From contig NZ_AP023180.1 of NCBI RefSeq assembly GCF_013426915.1, positions 2,542,001-2,606,000 of the forward strand: 64,000 nucleotides of DNA. Reading direction: 5' to 3'. Numbering within the stretch: position 1 is the first letter of the stretch; each line of letters opens with the position of its first letter. The position numbers were made by a program, and so were the translations under genes. Below are positions 38,437 to 47,114 of the stretch, in pieces. Origin of the DNA: Paraburkholderia sp. PGU19. Its GTDB lineage: Bacteria > Pseudomonadota > Gammaproteobacteria > Burkholderiales > Burkholderiaceae. The notes below the pieces were generated by a model. The model did no database searches. It saw nothing but the letters and a program-made list of their open reading frames with translations, and had not been told where the DNA came from.

Positions 38437-38572
38437 TCGCCTGCAGAACTCCGAAGCATCACGATAACCGTTTGAAAATAAAAGAGATTCGGTCATAGAG
38501 ATGTCTCTGGAAGCGATTTTTCAAGCGACCCGGTGATAAATGAGGTCTGTTGCCAGCGAACAGAAAACCGTT

Positions 38573-38599
38573 TAGCTGTCGGTTTCAACCGAACAGCTA
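38573..38599. promoter_or_regulatory. Upstream dyad, likely activator site of array 1
   Basis: Imperfect palindrome AGCTGTCGGTT-TCA-ACCGAACAGCT. It begins 137 bases from the end of the -24 element. The same dyad at the same distance occurs before array 2, and a related one 139 bases before the promoter at 47746. This suits an enhancer for a sigma-54 activator, probably that at 57920. Confidence 0.7.
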
Positions 38600-38818
38600 C
38601 GCAATGCAGCCATCTCCATGACGAACACGCTTCGCGCGACGGATCGCAACTTCCCGCAGTGCGTGAGCGCGGCAAACATCGCAAGTGCTGAAAAGAAGCA
38701 GCAACCTTGGAAAAGCGCAGCGCGCGTCCGCTGATACGTTGTGTTCTTGCGCACCGAAAAATCGGCGTTACTTCATCTGCTGCTTTAGCTCATCGACGTC
38801 GCGCGCAAGCCGGCCGCG

Positions 38819-39310
38819 TTGGTGCGCGGCCCCAGCCACGCCACGAAAAAGGGAAGAACTCCGGTGCTCGATGCGACCACGGCGCGGCTGCTGCTCGACC
38901 ACATCGATATGACGACGCTGATCGGTCTCAGGGATCGCGCGCTGATTGCGCTGATGGAGCTTTTCGTTCGCGCGGTTCGGTGCGGCGCTCGCGATGCGGG
39001 TCGAGGAGGTTGACGTGCAGCAGCGTCGCCTGTGCGTGCGGCTGCGCGAGAAAGGTGGCAAGGCGCACGAGATGCCGTGTCGCCGTACGTTCGAGGCAGA
39101 CCTGCACGCGTAACTCGACGGAACCAGCATCGGCATGGCGACCGGTAACCACACGTTCCGCGCCACGGGCATCACCGCCTATCCGAAAAACGGTGGCACG
39201 CTCGGAACGCCGCGGCAATGGCCGATCACGCGTGGACGCACATCACGCAGCTGTATGACCGGCGCCATGCCGACATCAGCCTCGACGAGGTCAGGCGGAT
39301 TCACCTGTAG
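38819..39310 (+). pseudogene. Decayed tyrosine recombinase
   Basis: Scattered frames reconstruct an integrase. First comes VLDATTARLLLDHIDMTTLI and GLRDRALIALM. After a frameshift the sequence reads ALAMRVEEVDVQQRRLCVRL and REKGGKAHEMP. Then come an in-frame stop (about 39112), an internal deletion, GNHTFRATGITAYPKNGG, and in yet another frame AAAMADHAWTHITQLYDRRH with the catalytic Tyr, ending ISLDEVRRIHL at 39308-39310. At least two frameshifts and one deletion make it inactive. It lies between the two peptide arrays, so an integration event may have accompanied the array duplication. Confidence 0.8.
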
Positions 39311-39379
39311 ACCCGAGCGCGGATGGGCATGTTAATCCCGCGCGTGGCTCCGGTCGCGGTCAACGCTCCGCAAACAAGA

Positions 39380-39412
39380 AGGCCCGCCAGCGGGGAACGG
39401 ACTGGCGGGCCT
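39380..39412 (-). terminator. Terminator of peptide array 2
   Basis: Same hairpin as at 36507-36539 (AGGCCCGCCAG / CTGGCGGGCCT on the minus strand, then TCTTGTTTG), about 170 bases after the last gene of array 2. Confidence 0.8.
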
Positions 39413-39581
39413 GAAGCCGGCAAGGGACAAGACCTGACGGCATTCCTCTCAGAACGAACTTCTAGAGCACATCTTCTCGCAATGCTTACCCCGTGCTGTG
39501 GTGCTGTCTTGAACTGTTCGACGGGGTCTGGCGAACCCGGCAAACGTTCTTATATGGGGACGGCCGTTTCCTGCCCGGGAC

Positions 39582-39815
39582 TTACAGCAGTCCCTTGAGA
39601 AACTGCAGTCCGCCGAAATTCTGCAGCGTCGGCATATCGATCTTCGTGTCGGTCTGGATGACGGGCGCCACCACGATAGCCGGGCTGGCAAAACCACCGC
39701 CGAACGCCGCGTTCACGTTGCCAAAATTGAAGTTGCTGCCGCCGCGCACGGCCGACAGCGCGTCGTTGGACAGTGCCTGATGATGCGAAAGATCCGTGAT
39801 CGTCAGCGAGGCCAT
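39582..39815 (-). CDS. Double-glycine peptide precursor, array 2 gene 3
   Basis: 77 residues, same protein as array 1 gene 6 (36709-36942): leader MASLTITDLSHHQALSNDAL then SAVRGG, core SNFNFGNVNAAFGGGFASPA, ending QFLKGLL. The identity extends into the 91-base gap before it, so the duplication is recent or is homogenised by gene conversion. Confidence 0.85.
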   Translation of the reverse strand: MASLTITDLSHHQALSNDALSAVRGGSNFNFGNVNAAFGGGFASPAIVVAPVIQTDTKIDMPTLQNFGGLQFLKGLL

Positions 39816-39906
39816 GGTAACGCTCCTGGTTTGGCGTGTGGCGGGACGGGAGAGCATGCACTGCCTGCTATCCGGCAGACGCGGCGCGACTCTCCCGTGT
39901 GTGGCT

Positions 39907-40131
39907 TTACTTGACCAGCTGCAGGCCGCCGAAGTTCTGGATCGTCGGGATGATGACCTGCGTGTCGGTCTGTGTGACGGGCGCCACCACGATGGACGGG
40001 CTGGCGAAGCCACCGCCGAATGCGGCATTCGTGTTGTAGGCGTTGTAGTTGCTGCCGCCGCGCACGGCGGAGAGCGCCGCAACGGAAAGTTCTTCGTTAT
40101 GCGAAAGGTCTTTGATGGTCAGCGAGCTCAT
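39907..40131 (-). CDS. Double-glycine peptide precursor, array 2 gene 2
   Basis: 74 residues, same protein as array 1 gene 5: leader MSSLTIKDLSHNEELSVAAL then SAVRGG, core SNYNAYNTNAAFGGGFASPS, ending GGLQLVK. Only silent differences from the copy at 37034-37258 were noticed. AGGAG seven bases before the ATG. Confidence 0.87.
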   Translation of the reverse strand: MSSLTIKDLSHNEELSVAALSAVRGGSNYNAYNTNAAFGGGFASPSIVVAPVTQTDTQVIIPTIQNFGGLQLVK

Positions 40132-40180
40132 GATCAATCTCCTGGATACGGTGTGGGAAAAAGTGCGATGCGTTTGCGAC

Positions 40181-40405
40181 TTACAGCACAGCCTGCAGGC
40201 CGCCGAAGTTCTGGATCGTCGGGATGACGACCTTCGTGTCGGTCTGGGTGACGGGTGCCACCACCACGCCCGGGCTGGCGAAGCCGCCACCGAATGCGGC
40301 GTTCACGTTGCCCACGTTGTAGTTGCTGCCGCCACGCACTGAAGCAAGTGCTGCGACGGAGAGGTCTGCGTTATGCGAAAGGTCTTTGATGGTCAGCGAG
40401 GCCAT
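40181..40405 (-). CDS. Double-glycine peptide precursor, array 2 gene 1
   Basis: 74 residues, promoter-proximal gene of array 2: leader MASLTIKDLSHNADLSVAAL then ASVRGG, core SNYNVGNVNAAFGGGFASPG, ending GGLQAVL. Its 3' part matches unit 2 of array 1, while its 5' region and upstream sequence match gene 1 of array 1. It is therefore the crossover product expected from loss of repeat units. Confidence 0.87.
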   Translation of the reverse strand: MASLTIKDLSHNADLSVAALASVRGGSNYNVGNVNAAFGGGFASPGVVVAPVTQTDTKVVIPTIQNFGGLQAVL

Positions 40406-40473
40406 GGTCAATCTCCTTGGATCAGTTGTTCCGGGTTGGAAGAGCACGATTTGTTTGCGCTCGCTGCTACATA

Positions 40474-40490
40474 CGCATAGGGTGTGCCAG
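40474..40490 (-). promoter_or_regulatory. Sigma-54 promoter of peptide array 2
   Basis: Minus strand CTGGCACACCCTATGCG, identical to the array 1 element, about 70 bases before the first precursor start of array 2. Confidence 0.85.
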
Positions 40491-40626
40491 TCGCCTGCAG
40501 AACTCCGAGGTATCACGGTAACCATATGAAAATAAAAGAGATTCGGTCGTGGAGATTCTCTTGAGAGCACGTTTTCAAGCGACCAGGTGATAAATGAGGT
40601 CTGCTGCCAGCGAACAGAAAGCCGCA

Positions 40627-40652
40627 TAGCTGTCGGTTTGAACCGAACAGCA
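40627..40652. promoter_or_regulatory. Upstream dyad, likely activator site of array 2
   Basis: AGCTGTCGGTT-TG-AACCGAACAGC. It starts 137 bases from the promoter, exactly as in array 1, although the sequence between shows several substitutions and indels. Conservation of the dyad and its distance supports function. Confidence 0.7.
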
Positions 40653-41294
40653 CGCGCGGCCATCTGCATGGGTTCTGCGACCGGCACACGGAGGCGACAC
40701 TCGAGCCGATCAGTTTGGCCGTTCACGAGCACGCCGCGGAGTAGTCAATTGCGGGCACGGGCGGGGATGTTCCGCGACCACACCACCGGATGTCCGTCGG
40801 GAAATCGCCCGGCACGCCCGCCCTGAATGCACCGCTCGCTGAGCGAAGAACGTTTTCCGTCGATGTGCCTTCGTCGCGCGGGATGACGCGCCGGGGAAGT
40901 GCGTTCGACGGTCAGGAAAAGACCCTATCGCTCAATGAATCGCGCCTACTGGAAGACGCCTGCGACCGCCCGCAATCCCGAGAAGGTGGCGCTTGTCTAC
41001 ACGTCGGGACGGCCAAGGCGTTCGAAATAGAGTGATGCAGTGGCCTCGCACAGAGGGCCGGTCAGCTCAAGGGAATAACTGGCGACGTTCACGCGTATAC
41101 GACCGGTTGACCATCGGGTGAACGAAAAAGTGTTAGCGAAGGCCTTACCGTCAAGCACGGAAAGTTGGCGGAATAAACCAGGCGGCCGGAGCGCGGCAGA
41201 CAAGCAGACACACACGCGCCGAGACGTGCCGCAAGCCAGCCGGCAAGCAGCACGTCAAGAGAAGGAAGGGACTGGAATACCTTGAAGGCAAGCG
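40653..41294. other. Intergenic, no gene supported
   Basis: About 640 bases between array 2 and the single precursor at 41295. Short plus-strand frames (for example one from 40936 reading MNRAYWKTPATARNPEKVAL) have no ribosome site. No repeat or RNA was seen. Confidence 0.35.
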
Positions 41295-41519
41295 CTATTT
41301 GCGCAACAGACTCTGCGGCGGTATGCGTTCGTCGACAGGTTGGCGCGCGGCCGTCGGGAATCCCACGGGATAGTCGACGACGCGCGTCGCCGCCGGCAGC
41401 GCCTGCGCGGTGACGCCGAAGAAGCGCCCTCCCGTTCGCGCCCCGCCGACGATCGCGGTCATCGCCGCGCGATCGAGTTGGACGCTTTCGGGGAGATCCT
41501 TGATGACGAGCTTGGACAT
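41295..41519 (-). CDS. Double-glycine peptide precursor with an Arg/Pro-rich core
   Basis: 74 residues. Leader MSKLVIKDLPESVQLDRAAM then TAIVGG is the same leader family as the arrays and the precursors at 47845 and 60067. The 48-residue core starts ARTGGRFFGVTAQALPAATR and continues VVDYPVGFPTAARQPVDERI; it is basic and unrelated to the array cores. A weak GGAA precedes the ATG. No convincing sigma-54 element was found within about 180 bases upstream, so regulation may differ. A cargo of the C39 exporter by leader similarity. Confidence 0.75.
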   Translation of the reverse strand: MSKLVIKDLPESVQLDRAAMTAIVGGARTGGRFFGVTAQALPAATRVVDYPVGFPTAARQPVDERIPPQSLLRK

Positions 41520-41795
41520 GGCAGTTCCAGTAGAAATGTCGCGTGGCGCCGTCGCGACGGGTGTTCGCTTCGGTCGATGACGGCAACGCGTATGTCTCGA
41601 ACAACCAGTATAGGTAATTCAGGCCCGATGCGGTGTGCGCTGGCGAGCATTGCGGGAGGAGGCCCGCGATGCTTTGCGGCGGCACATCACAGTCGTCATA
41701 CCGGCCCAGAGCTTCGGGCTGTCATCGGGAGAGGAGTGTTGCACTGTTGCCCGGGAGCGCGAGACAAATGGCGCTTCCGGTCCCCGTCGACTGTG

Positions 41796-41954
41796 TTAGT
41801 AGACGTTGTTGTTGTCGCTCGCGTTGCTGATGTTCAAGCATTGCTTTACAAGCTGCGGGGCATTGACCGTCTTGCTGTTGTCGAAGTCGAGCTTGATGCT
41901 GGGGAAAGGCGACGAAGCCGTCGCGTGCAGGTTGTTGATCATCAGTGGGCGGAT
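41796..41954 (-). pseudogene. Decayed double-glycine peptide precursor
   Basis: A broken paralogue of the gene at 47845. The shared 5' region (CTTCGCTTCCCTCTTAGGAG) is intact, but the start ATG has become ATC. Translation could only begin at the next Met (MINNLHATASSPFPSIKLDF). Most of the leader, including the Gly-Gly, is deleted. The tail QCLNISNASDNNNVY still resembles the MNISNVSGGNAF part of the intact gene. The upstream sigma-54 element has also lost its -12 GC (reads GGGCACAGCCCATACG near 42060). Confidence 0.75.
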
Positions 41955-42300
41955 GACCGCTCTCCTAAGAGGGAAGCGAAGATCGCTAAAAGGGTGTTTC
42001 GGCTTGGGTTCGAGCATCTTGTTTGCCCAGGCCTAACTACGTATGGGCTGTGCCCGCCGTGCAGACGCAGCGGTGAAAAAACGCTCGGGCCTTTACGTAC
42101 AGGGCTTCGCGCCAAATGGAGTGAGCGACGAGACACTGTCGGGCCGGACCGGGCGGCCAGGAACCACAGATCGCCCGACGTCTCGCGGGCCAATCCTGGT
42201 TTGCGAAAGGCATACGTGCGGGCTACTATCGAACGAGCACATGTAATTGGTTACGACAGGGAAATCCTTAGACCTTCGGGAGCTGCAGCGCTTTGAACAC
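41955..42300. other. Intergenic before the kinase gene
   Basis: About 345 bases holding the decayed promoter region of the broken precursor and the presumed promoter of the kinase. No gene supported. Confidence 0.4.
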
Positions 42301-44433
42301 ATGGCTAGCCTTGCGCACGTGATTCGGGATTTTCAGAGCGGCGCGCTTACGCAGGACGCGTTCGTCGCTCAACTCGACAGCACGCTCACAACGGAAGGCG
42401 TCGGTTCGGCTCGTCTGCTCGAAATACTCGGCGAAGCGCACATCAGGAAGCCGCTGCCTCCTGCCCTCTACGCGGAAGTGCGCCGCCGCATCGAACAGAT
42501 GCCCGTTTCGAACCTTGCCGCGGCGGGCGGCGAGGAAACGCGCATGCAAACGGTGGCCGAGCCCCCACCCGTGCCGCCGCCGCCCGCGCGTAGCAGCGAC
42601 GCAGGCGCATCCGGACTCGATCAGGTGAAGGGTACGGGCGACACGCTGAACAACCGCTTCGTGCTCGAAGAGTGTCTTGGCGTAGGCGGCATGGGCACCG
42701 TCTACAAGGCGCTCGATATGCGCAAGCTCGAAGCGTCGGACCGCAAGCCATATCTCGCGATCAAGGTGCTGAACACGCAGTTCCGCGGCAACCCGAAGTC
42801 GCTGATCGCGTTGCAGCGCGAAGCGCGCAAGGCGCAGGTACTCGCGCACCGCAATATCGTCACCGTCTACGATTTCGACCGCGATGGCGCCATCGTCTAT
42901 CTGACGATGGAGTATCTCTCCGGCAAGCCGCTCAGCCAGATTCTGCGCACGCAGGATTTCAAAGGCATGCCCGTTCAGTCCGCGTTGCCGATCGTGCGCG
43001 GCATGTCGAGCGCGCTGGCGTACGCACATGAGCGCGGCTTCGTGCATTGCGACTTCAAGCCCGCCAACGTGTTTCTGACCGATACGGGCGAAGTCAAGGT
43101 GATCGACTTCGGCATCGCGCGCGTCTTTCAGCGCCCCGAAGAAGAAAGCGACGCGACCGTGTTCGATCCCGGCAGCCTCGGCGCATTGACGCCCGCCTAT
43201 GCAAGCCCGGAGATGCTCGAACATCTCGAACCCGATCCACGCGACGACATCTACGCGCTAGGCTGCATCACGTACGAGCTATTGACGGGCCGTCATCCGT
43301 TCGACCGTCAGTCGGCCACCCAGGCGCGCGCATCGAACCGGCAACCGCAGCGGCCCGAGAACCTGAGCAACCGTCAATGGCGCGCATTGCGTGCGACGCT
43401 CGCCTTCGACCGCAAGTCGCGCACGCCGACTGTGTCGCGCTTCGTCGAAGAGTTCGGCGCGCAGGAGCGCGCGTCGGCGTCGAAGTCGCAAGGGAGCAAT
43501 ATTGATCGCACCGGCATGCTGATGAAGTCGGGTGTTGCGGGACTCGCGCTCGCTTGCGCGGCAGGCGGCGCGCTGTACTTCTATCGTGCTTCGCGGACGC
43601 TGGAGCAGGAAAATGCGGCGCTACAGGTGAGCCCGGCGTCCGAGGCGGGCAGCGCGCGGCCTTTGGCCAGCGCCGCCTCGCCCGTTCTGCCCATCACGCC
43701 TGCTACTCCGTCGGCGCCTGCCGTTGCCTCCGCGCCGTCAGCGCCCGTCACGCCGGCCCCGCCGACGCTCGCCGCCGTCACCTCGGCGCTCGCGACGTTG
43801 CCGTGCTCGGCGATTGCCGCTTCGATTCAGGATCGCGCGGTACAGGTGCGCGGATTCGTGCCGCAACACGGCGAGGCGCAGGTCAACGAGCGACTTTCAA
43901 CATTGCCTGGCGTGGCGTCGACCAAGGTCGACGTGCAGCACGTGAGCAGCGACAAATGTGAGGTGCTGAAGGAACTCGGTTCTTACTGGACGCGCAACTG
44001 GCAGGCGGGGCATATCGCGTCGCTGACGGCGCGCATGCCGAACGGGGTGCTGACGGAAGGCGATCCTCTCGTCGTCGACGTGCGGACGCCCGGCTACGAC
44101 TCCTATGTGAACATCGACTACTACGTGCTCGACGGCAGCGTCGTGCACATGGTCCCGGGGCCGCGTGCGAAAGATAACCAGGCGCCCGCGCACTACTCGG
44201 CGACCATCGGCAGCGGCGGCGACTGGGTCGTCTCGAAGCCGTTCGGTCAGGAGCTGGTCGTTCTGCTGATCACGCCCGCGCCGCTCTTCGATACACCGCG
44301 GCCCGAAAGCGAATCGCGCGCAGACTATCTGCGCGCGCTCGATACGCGGCTCAAGCAGCTTGCCGCGAAATATGGGCAAGACCATATCGTCGCGGACTTC
44401 GCTCAGATCACGAGCAAGGCGCGCGCGCATTGA
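42301..44433 (+). CDS. Membrane Ser/Thr protein kinase with DUF4384 domain
   Basis: 710 residues from the ATG at 42301 (a TTG at 42247 is also in frame; neither has a clear ribosome site). The Hanks-type kinase domain spans about 120-385: ATP loop LGVGGMGTVYK, Lys155 in AIKVL, catalytic HCDFKPANVFL (Cys replaces the usual Arg of HRD), metal-binding DFGIAR, activation segment end YASPEML. One membrane helix follows (about 407-428). The periplasmic part has an Ala/Pro linker, a BON-like piece (VQVRGFVPQHGEAQVNERLS) and a DUF4384-type domain. The non-RD catalytic loop is notable. It probably phosphorylates components of the peptide exporter such as the FHA protein. Confidence 0.88.
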   Translation: MASLAHVIRDFQSGALTQDAFVAQLDSTLTTEGVGSARLLEILGEAHIRKPLPPALYAEVRRRIEQMPVSNLAAAGGEETRMQTVAEPPPVPPPPARSSDAGASGLDQVKGTGDTLNNRFVLEECLGVGGMGTVYKALDMRKLEASDRKPYLAIKVLNTQFRGNPKSLIALQREARKAQVLAHRNIVTVYDFDRDGAIVYLTMEYLSGKPLSQILRTQDFKGMPVQSALPIVRGMSSALAYAHERGFVHCDFKPANVFLTDTGEVKVIDFGIARVFQRPEEESDATVFDPGSLGALTPAYASPEMLEHLEPDPRDDIYALGCITYELLTGRHPFDRQSATQARASNRQPQRPENLSNRQWRALRATLAFDRKSRTPTVSRFVEEFGAQERASASKSQGSNIDRTGMLMKSGVAGLALACAAGGALYFYRASRTLEQENAALQVSPASEAGSARPLASAASPVLPITPATPSAPAVASAPSAPVTPAPPTLAAVTSALATLPCSAIAASIQDRAVQVRGFVPQHGEAQVNERLSTLPGVASTKVDVQHVSSDKCEVLKELGSYWTRNWQAGHIASLTARMPNGVLTEGDPLVVDVRTPGYDSYVNIDYYVLDGSVVHMVPGPRAKDNQAPAHYSATIGSGGDWVVSKPFGQELVVLLITPAPLFDTPRPESESRADYLRALDTRLKQLAAKYGQDHIVADFAQITSKARAH

Positions 44434-44447
44434 AGCGCGCGCGCTTT
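44421..44447. terminator. Possible bidirectional hairpin between kinase and caspase/FGE genes
   Basis: GCGCGCGC-ATTGAA-GCGCGCGC, then GCTTT, overlaps the kinase stop. The two flanking genes converge here. The T-tract is short, so termination is uncertain. Confidence 0.4.
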
Positions 44448-44460
44448 GCTGCATGTCAGA

Positions 44461-46371
44461 TCACTTGAGTTCCTTCACCACGCGAAAGCCATCTTGCGAC
44501 TGGCGCACGCTCTGGCTGTACTTGAAGCGCGTCGAACTCAGCATGTAGTCGTTGCCTTCGCGCCATGAGCCGCCGCGAATCACGCGCGTGTTGCAGGTGG
44601 GTGAATCCCACGTGCGTCCGTCGTTCGGCGCGCCCTGGTACGAGTTATGCCAGCAGTCGCTGACCCACTCCCAGACGCCGCCGTTCATGTCGTACAAGCC
44701 GTTCGGGTTCGCCGCGAACGCGCCGACGGGCTCGGGCGCTTCCTTGTGATACGGATCGCCGCAGTCCTTGCAGTTCGCCATGCCTTTGCGCATCTGTTCG
44801 CCCCACCAGTATTTCGTTGTGGTGCCCGCGCGGTCCGCGTATTCCCATTCGGCTTCAGTAGGCAGTCGGTACGCTTTGCCTGTGACCTTGCTCAGCCACT
44901 TCACGTACGCCTGAGCATCGTCCCAACTCAGATCGCGTGCGGGCGCGTTCTTTACGGAATTGCTTTCGGGCGACAGCTTCGGGCATCCGTTGACGTCGGC
45001 GCATGCGTTCCATTGCTCGACCGTCACCTCGTATTTACCGATCGCGAATGGCGCTGAAATGGTCACGTGATGCGGCGGCTTTTCGGACGGGTCGAAATTG
45101 CTGCCCATCGTGAACGAGCCTGCGGGCAGTGAAATCATCACGGGGCATGCCGCGCAGTCCTTGCTCTCGCTGCCTGTCGCGACATGCACGGGTGCGGGCG
45201 TGGGGGCAGGTGATGGTGCAGGCGTTGCGGCTGCTTTCGGCGCGGGCGCAGGTGCAGGCGCAGGTTGCGGCGCAGGCGCGGCAGCGGCGGCAGGACGCGA
45301 CGGCGCTGCTGGTGGCGCTGCATGCGTGCCGGCGGGCGGCGCTGTCTGCCCGGAAGCCTTGAGCCTGTCGATCCGAGCCTTCGCGAGCGTCGCAAAGCGG
45401 CCATTCGGATACGCCTTCAGATAGGCCTCGTAATCGCTCGCGTAATTGCTGTCCTTGATCGATTCCCAGAACGTCAGCTCGTATTGCTCGTTGCTATCCT
45501 TCGGCAGAATGCCGCGGCTATTCAATGCGACGACTACGTTCGGCTCATCTTCCACCTGTTCCGATGCATGACGTGAAGCGAAAAGTCGCACCGGCTCCGT
45601 CAACGACGACAAGTGCCACGGCCTTTGCGCGCCATGCGTTGCGCCCGCGACCTGTCGTGCCACACGAGCGAACATCGTATCGACGGGCGCATCGGGCGCG
45701 CGGTGCATCTCGCGTAGCCACGCGCCCGTGAAGATGCCATGACGGGTGCCGTCGGCGGCTTGCGCGCCTTGCGTCGTCGCGTAGGCAATCATTGTTTGCG
45801 GGGGCAACGGCATCGCGAGACGGGCCGCCTCGAACGGTTGCGTGAGGCATGCATCCAGCACGACGAGGTTGAGCGCGTTCTTGCGCGGCGCCGCGAGCGT
45901 GTCGAGCACGTTCGACAGATCGATGCTCGCCGTCATCAAGGAAGCAGGCGCACGCGGATCGGCACCGGCGGAAGCGAGCAGCGTGGTGCGTCCCGCCTGC
46001 AGGCCGTGCCCAGCGAAATAGAACAGCGCTGTGCCGCCAGGCTGCAGGCGTCGGCCGAAATCGGCAAGCGCATCGCGCATCTGCGGCGCGGTCGCATCGG
46101 TGCGCAGGACGACATCGAAGCCTTGCGCGCGCAACAACCCTGCGACGCTCTGTGCATCGCGCGCGGCGTTCGGCAGCGAGCCGGCCGGATAGCTGGCGTT
46201 GCCGATCACGAGCGCGACCTTGCGGTTGGCCGTTTCGACGGGAAGCGCAAAGAGACTATTCGCGGCGGCTTGAGAAGTGGCATCGCTCGCGCCGCCCGGC
46301 ATCGGTTGAGCGTCGGCTTCTCGCATCTGGAGTGCCCCGATCATGCATACCAGCAGGAGTTTTCGCCACAT
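44461..46371 (-). CDS. Exported caspase-like protein fused to an FGE-type domain
   Basis: 636 residues. A signal peptide ([17 protein letters not shown]) is followed by a caspase/metacaspase p20 domain: [20 protein letters not shown], the His in [11 protein letters not shown] and the Cys in [13 protein letters not shown] Pro/Ala-rich linker (about 350-395) separates it from a formylglycine-generating-enzyme fold: [40 protein letters not shown] and [20 protein letters not shown]. It should act in the periplasm. Similar fusions often accompany bacterial kinase or secretion modules. It is oriented against the rest of the cluster. A target or activator is not known. Confidence 0.87.
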   Translation of the reverse strand: MWRKLLLVCMIGALQMREADAQPMPGGASDATSQAAANSLFALPVETANRKVALVIGNASYPAGSLPNAARDAQSVAGLLRAQGFDVVLRTDATAPQMRDALADFGRRLQPGGTALFYFAGHGLQAGRTTLLASAGADPRAPASLMTASIDLSNVLDTLAAPRKNALNLVVLDACLTQPFEAARLAMPLPPQTMIAYATTQGAQAADGTRHGIFTGAWLREMHRAPDAPVDTMFARVARQVAGATHGAQRPWHLSSLTEPVRLFASRHASEQVEDEPNVVVALNSRGILPKDSNEQYELTFWESIKDSNYASDYEAYLKAYPNGRFATLAKARIDRLKASGQTAPPAGTHAAPPAAPSRPAAAAAPAPQPAPAPAPAPKAAATPAPSPAPTPAPVHVATGSESKDCAACPVMISLPAGSFTMGSNFDPSEKPPHHVTISAPFAIGKYEVTVEQWNACADVNGCPKLSPESNSVKNAPARDLSWDDAQAYVKWLSKVTGKAYRLPTEAEWEYADRAGTTTKYWWGEQMRKGMANCKDCGDPYHKEAPEPVGAFAANPNGLYDMNGGVWEWVSDCWHNSYQGAPNDGRTWDSPTCNTRVIRGGSWREGNDYMLSSTRFKYSQSVRQSQDGFRVVKELK

Positions 46372-46395
46372 TTTCAGATCCTGGTTGTTCTGGAA

Positions 46396-46408
46396 GTTCT
46401 AATAGAAC
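46396..46408. promoter_or_regulatory. Perfect dyad before the caspase/FGE gene
   Basis: GTTCTA-A-TAGAAC, 25 bases upstream of the start codon on the minus strand. Possible operator; no known regulator is assigned. Confidence 0.35.
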
Positions 46409-46620
46409 CTCGTCATCGGACGAACCGGCCCGAGCAGGACAGTCGCCGCTCGCCATGCCGCCCGATACCCACGTAACGTATTTACCTGGACCACCCTTAC
46501 AAACGATAGCACGCAGTTAGAACGTCAGAACGTTAACGAGCGTGGCGTTTCTTTTTAACAAGTTACGTCCTAAGCTAAAACGGAAGCAAGCAGCACTGAC
46601 CCTCCCTGGGAGAATGCGCA

Positions 46621-47046
46621 ATGCAAAGAAGAATAAGGCTCGCGGCTATTGGCGCGCTCTTTCTGGCTTCCGCGCAGGTGTTCGCTGGACCGACGCCTGC
46701 GCCGCCCGGCGCCGAGGTCTACATCATCTGGCCGGCGGACGGCACCGTGATCACAGGCGGCAAGCTCTGGGTGCGAATGGGCTTGCGCAACATGGGCGTC
46801 TGCCCTAAAGGCGTCAATGTTCCGAACACAGGGCATCACCATCTGCTGATCGACACGGACCTGCCGTCGATGGATCAGGAAATTCCCTCTGACCGGAATC
46901 ACCTGCATTTTGGCGCAGGCGAAACGGATGCGCGCATCGAGCTGCCGCCCGGCAAGCACACGCTGCAACTGCTGCTCGGCGACTACAACCACGTGCCGCA
47001 CAATCCGCCCGTCTATTCGAAGAAGATCACCATCATCGTGAAGTGA
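46621..47046 (+). CDS. Exported DUF4399 protein, copy 1
   Basis: 141 residues. The signal peptide (LAAIGALFLASAQVFA) is followed by a compact beta-rich domain with GPTPAPPGAEVYIIWPADGT, PNTGHHHLLIDTDLPSMDQE and LHFGAGETDARIELPPGKHT, the His-rich DUF4399 signature. The His cluster (GHHHLLID) suggests metal binding, which is an inference. ATG preceded by GGGAGAATGCGCA. A paralogue follows at 47115 with only a short gap, so the two form a pair. Confidence 0.85.
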   Translation: MQRRIRLAAIGALFLASAQVFAGPTPAPPGAEVYIIWPADGTVITGGKLWVRMGLRNMGVCPKGVNVPNTGHHHLLIDTDLPSMDQEIPSDRNHLHFGAGETDARIELPPGKHTLQLLLGDYNHVPHNPPVYSKKITIIVK

Positions 47047-47114
47047 GCACGCGCGAGCGTTGCGCCGGCGCAAGGGCGCACCAGACGCACGACGCAAGAC
47101 GGAGAGCATCAGCC

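Larger units (their letters stand above)
36498..38600. repeat. Peptide array block 1 (six tandem precursor genes)
   Basis: This block holds a terminator, six precursor genes, a sigma-54 promoter and an upstream dyad. Within it the four promoter-proximal genes repeat with an exact 273-base period (38127, 37854, 37581, 37308). The block is copied at 39371-40652. The homology begins abruptly at CAAACAAGAAGGCCCGCC on the left and fades after the dyad on the right. Confidence 0.9.
39371..40652. repeat. Peptide array block 2 (three precursor genes)
   Basis: A copy of block 1 lacking three 273-base units. From 39371 to about 40405 it aligns to block 1 at a constant offset of 2873 bases. From the promoter-proximal end the offset is 2054, and the difference (819) equals three units. 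Terminator, promoter and upstream dyad are all retained, so the array should be independently expressed. Confidence 0.9.

Noticed and set aside
36709..40405. Array peptides as lanthipeptide or sactipeptide precursors
   Set aside because: Cores have no Cys, and no lanthionine synthetase or radical SAM gene is in the window.
42210..42230. CTGGTTTGCGAAAGGCA before the kinase as a sigma-54 element
   Set aside because: GG/GC register is right but most other consensus bases are absent; likely chance.
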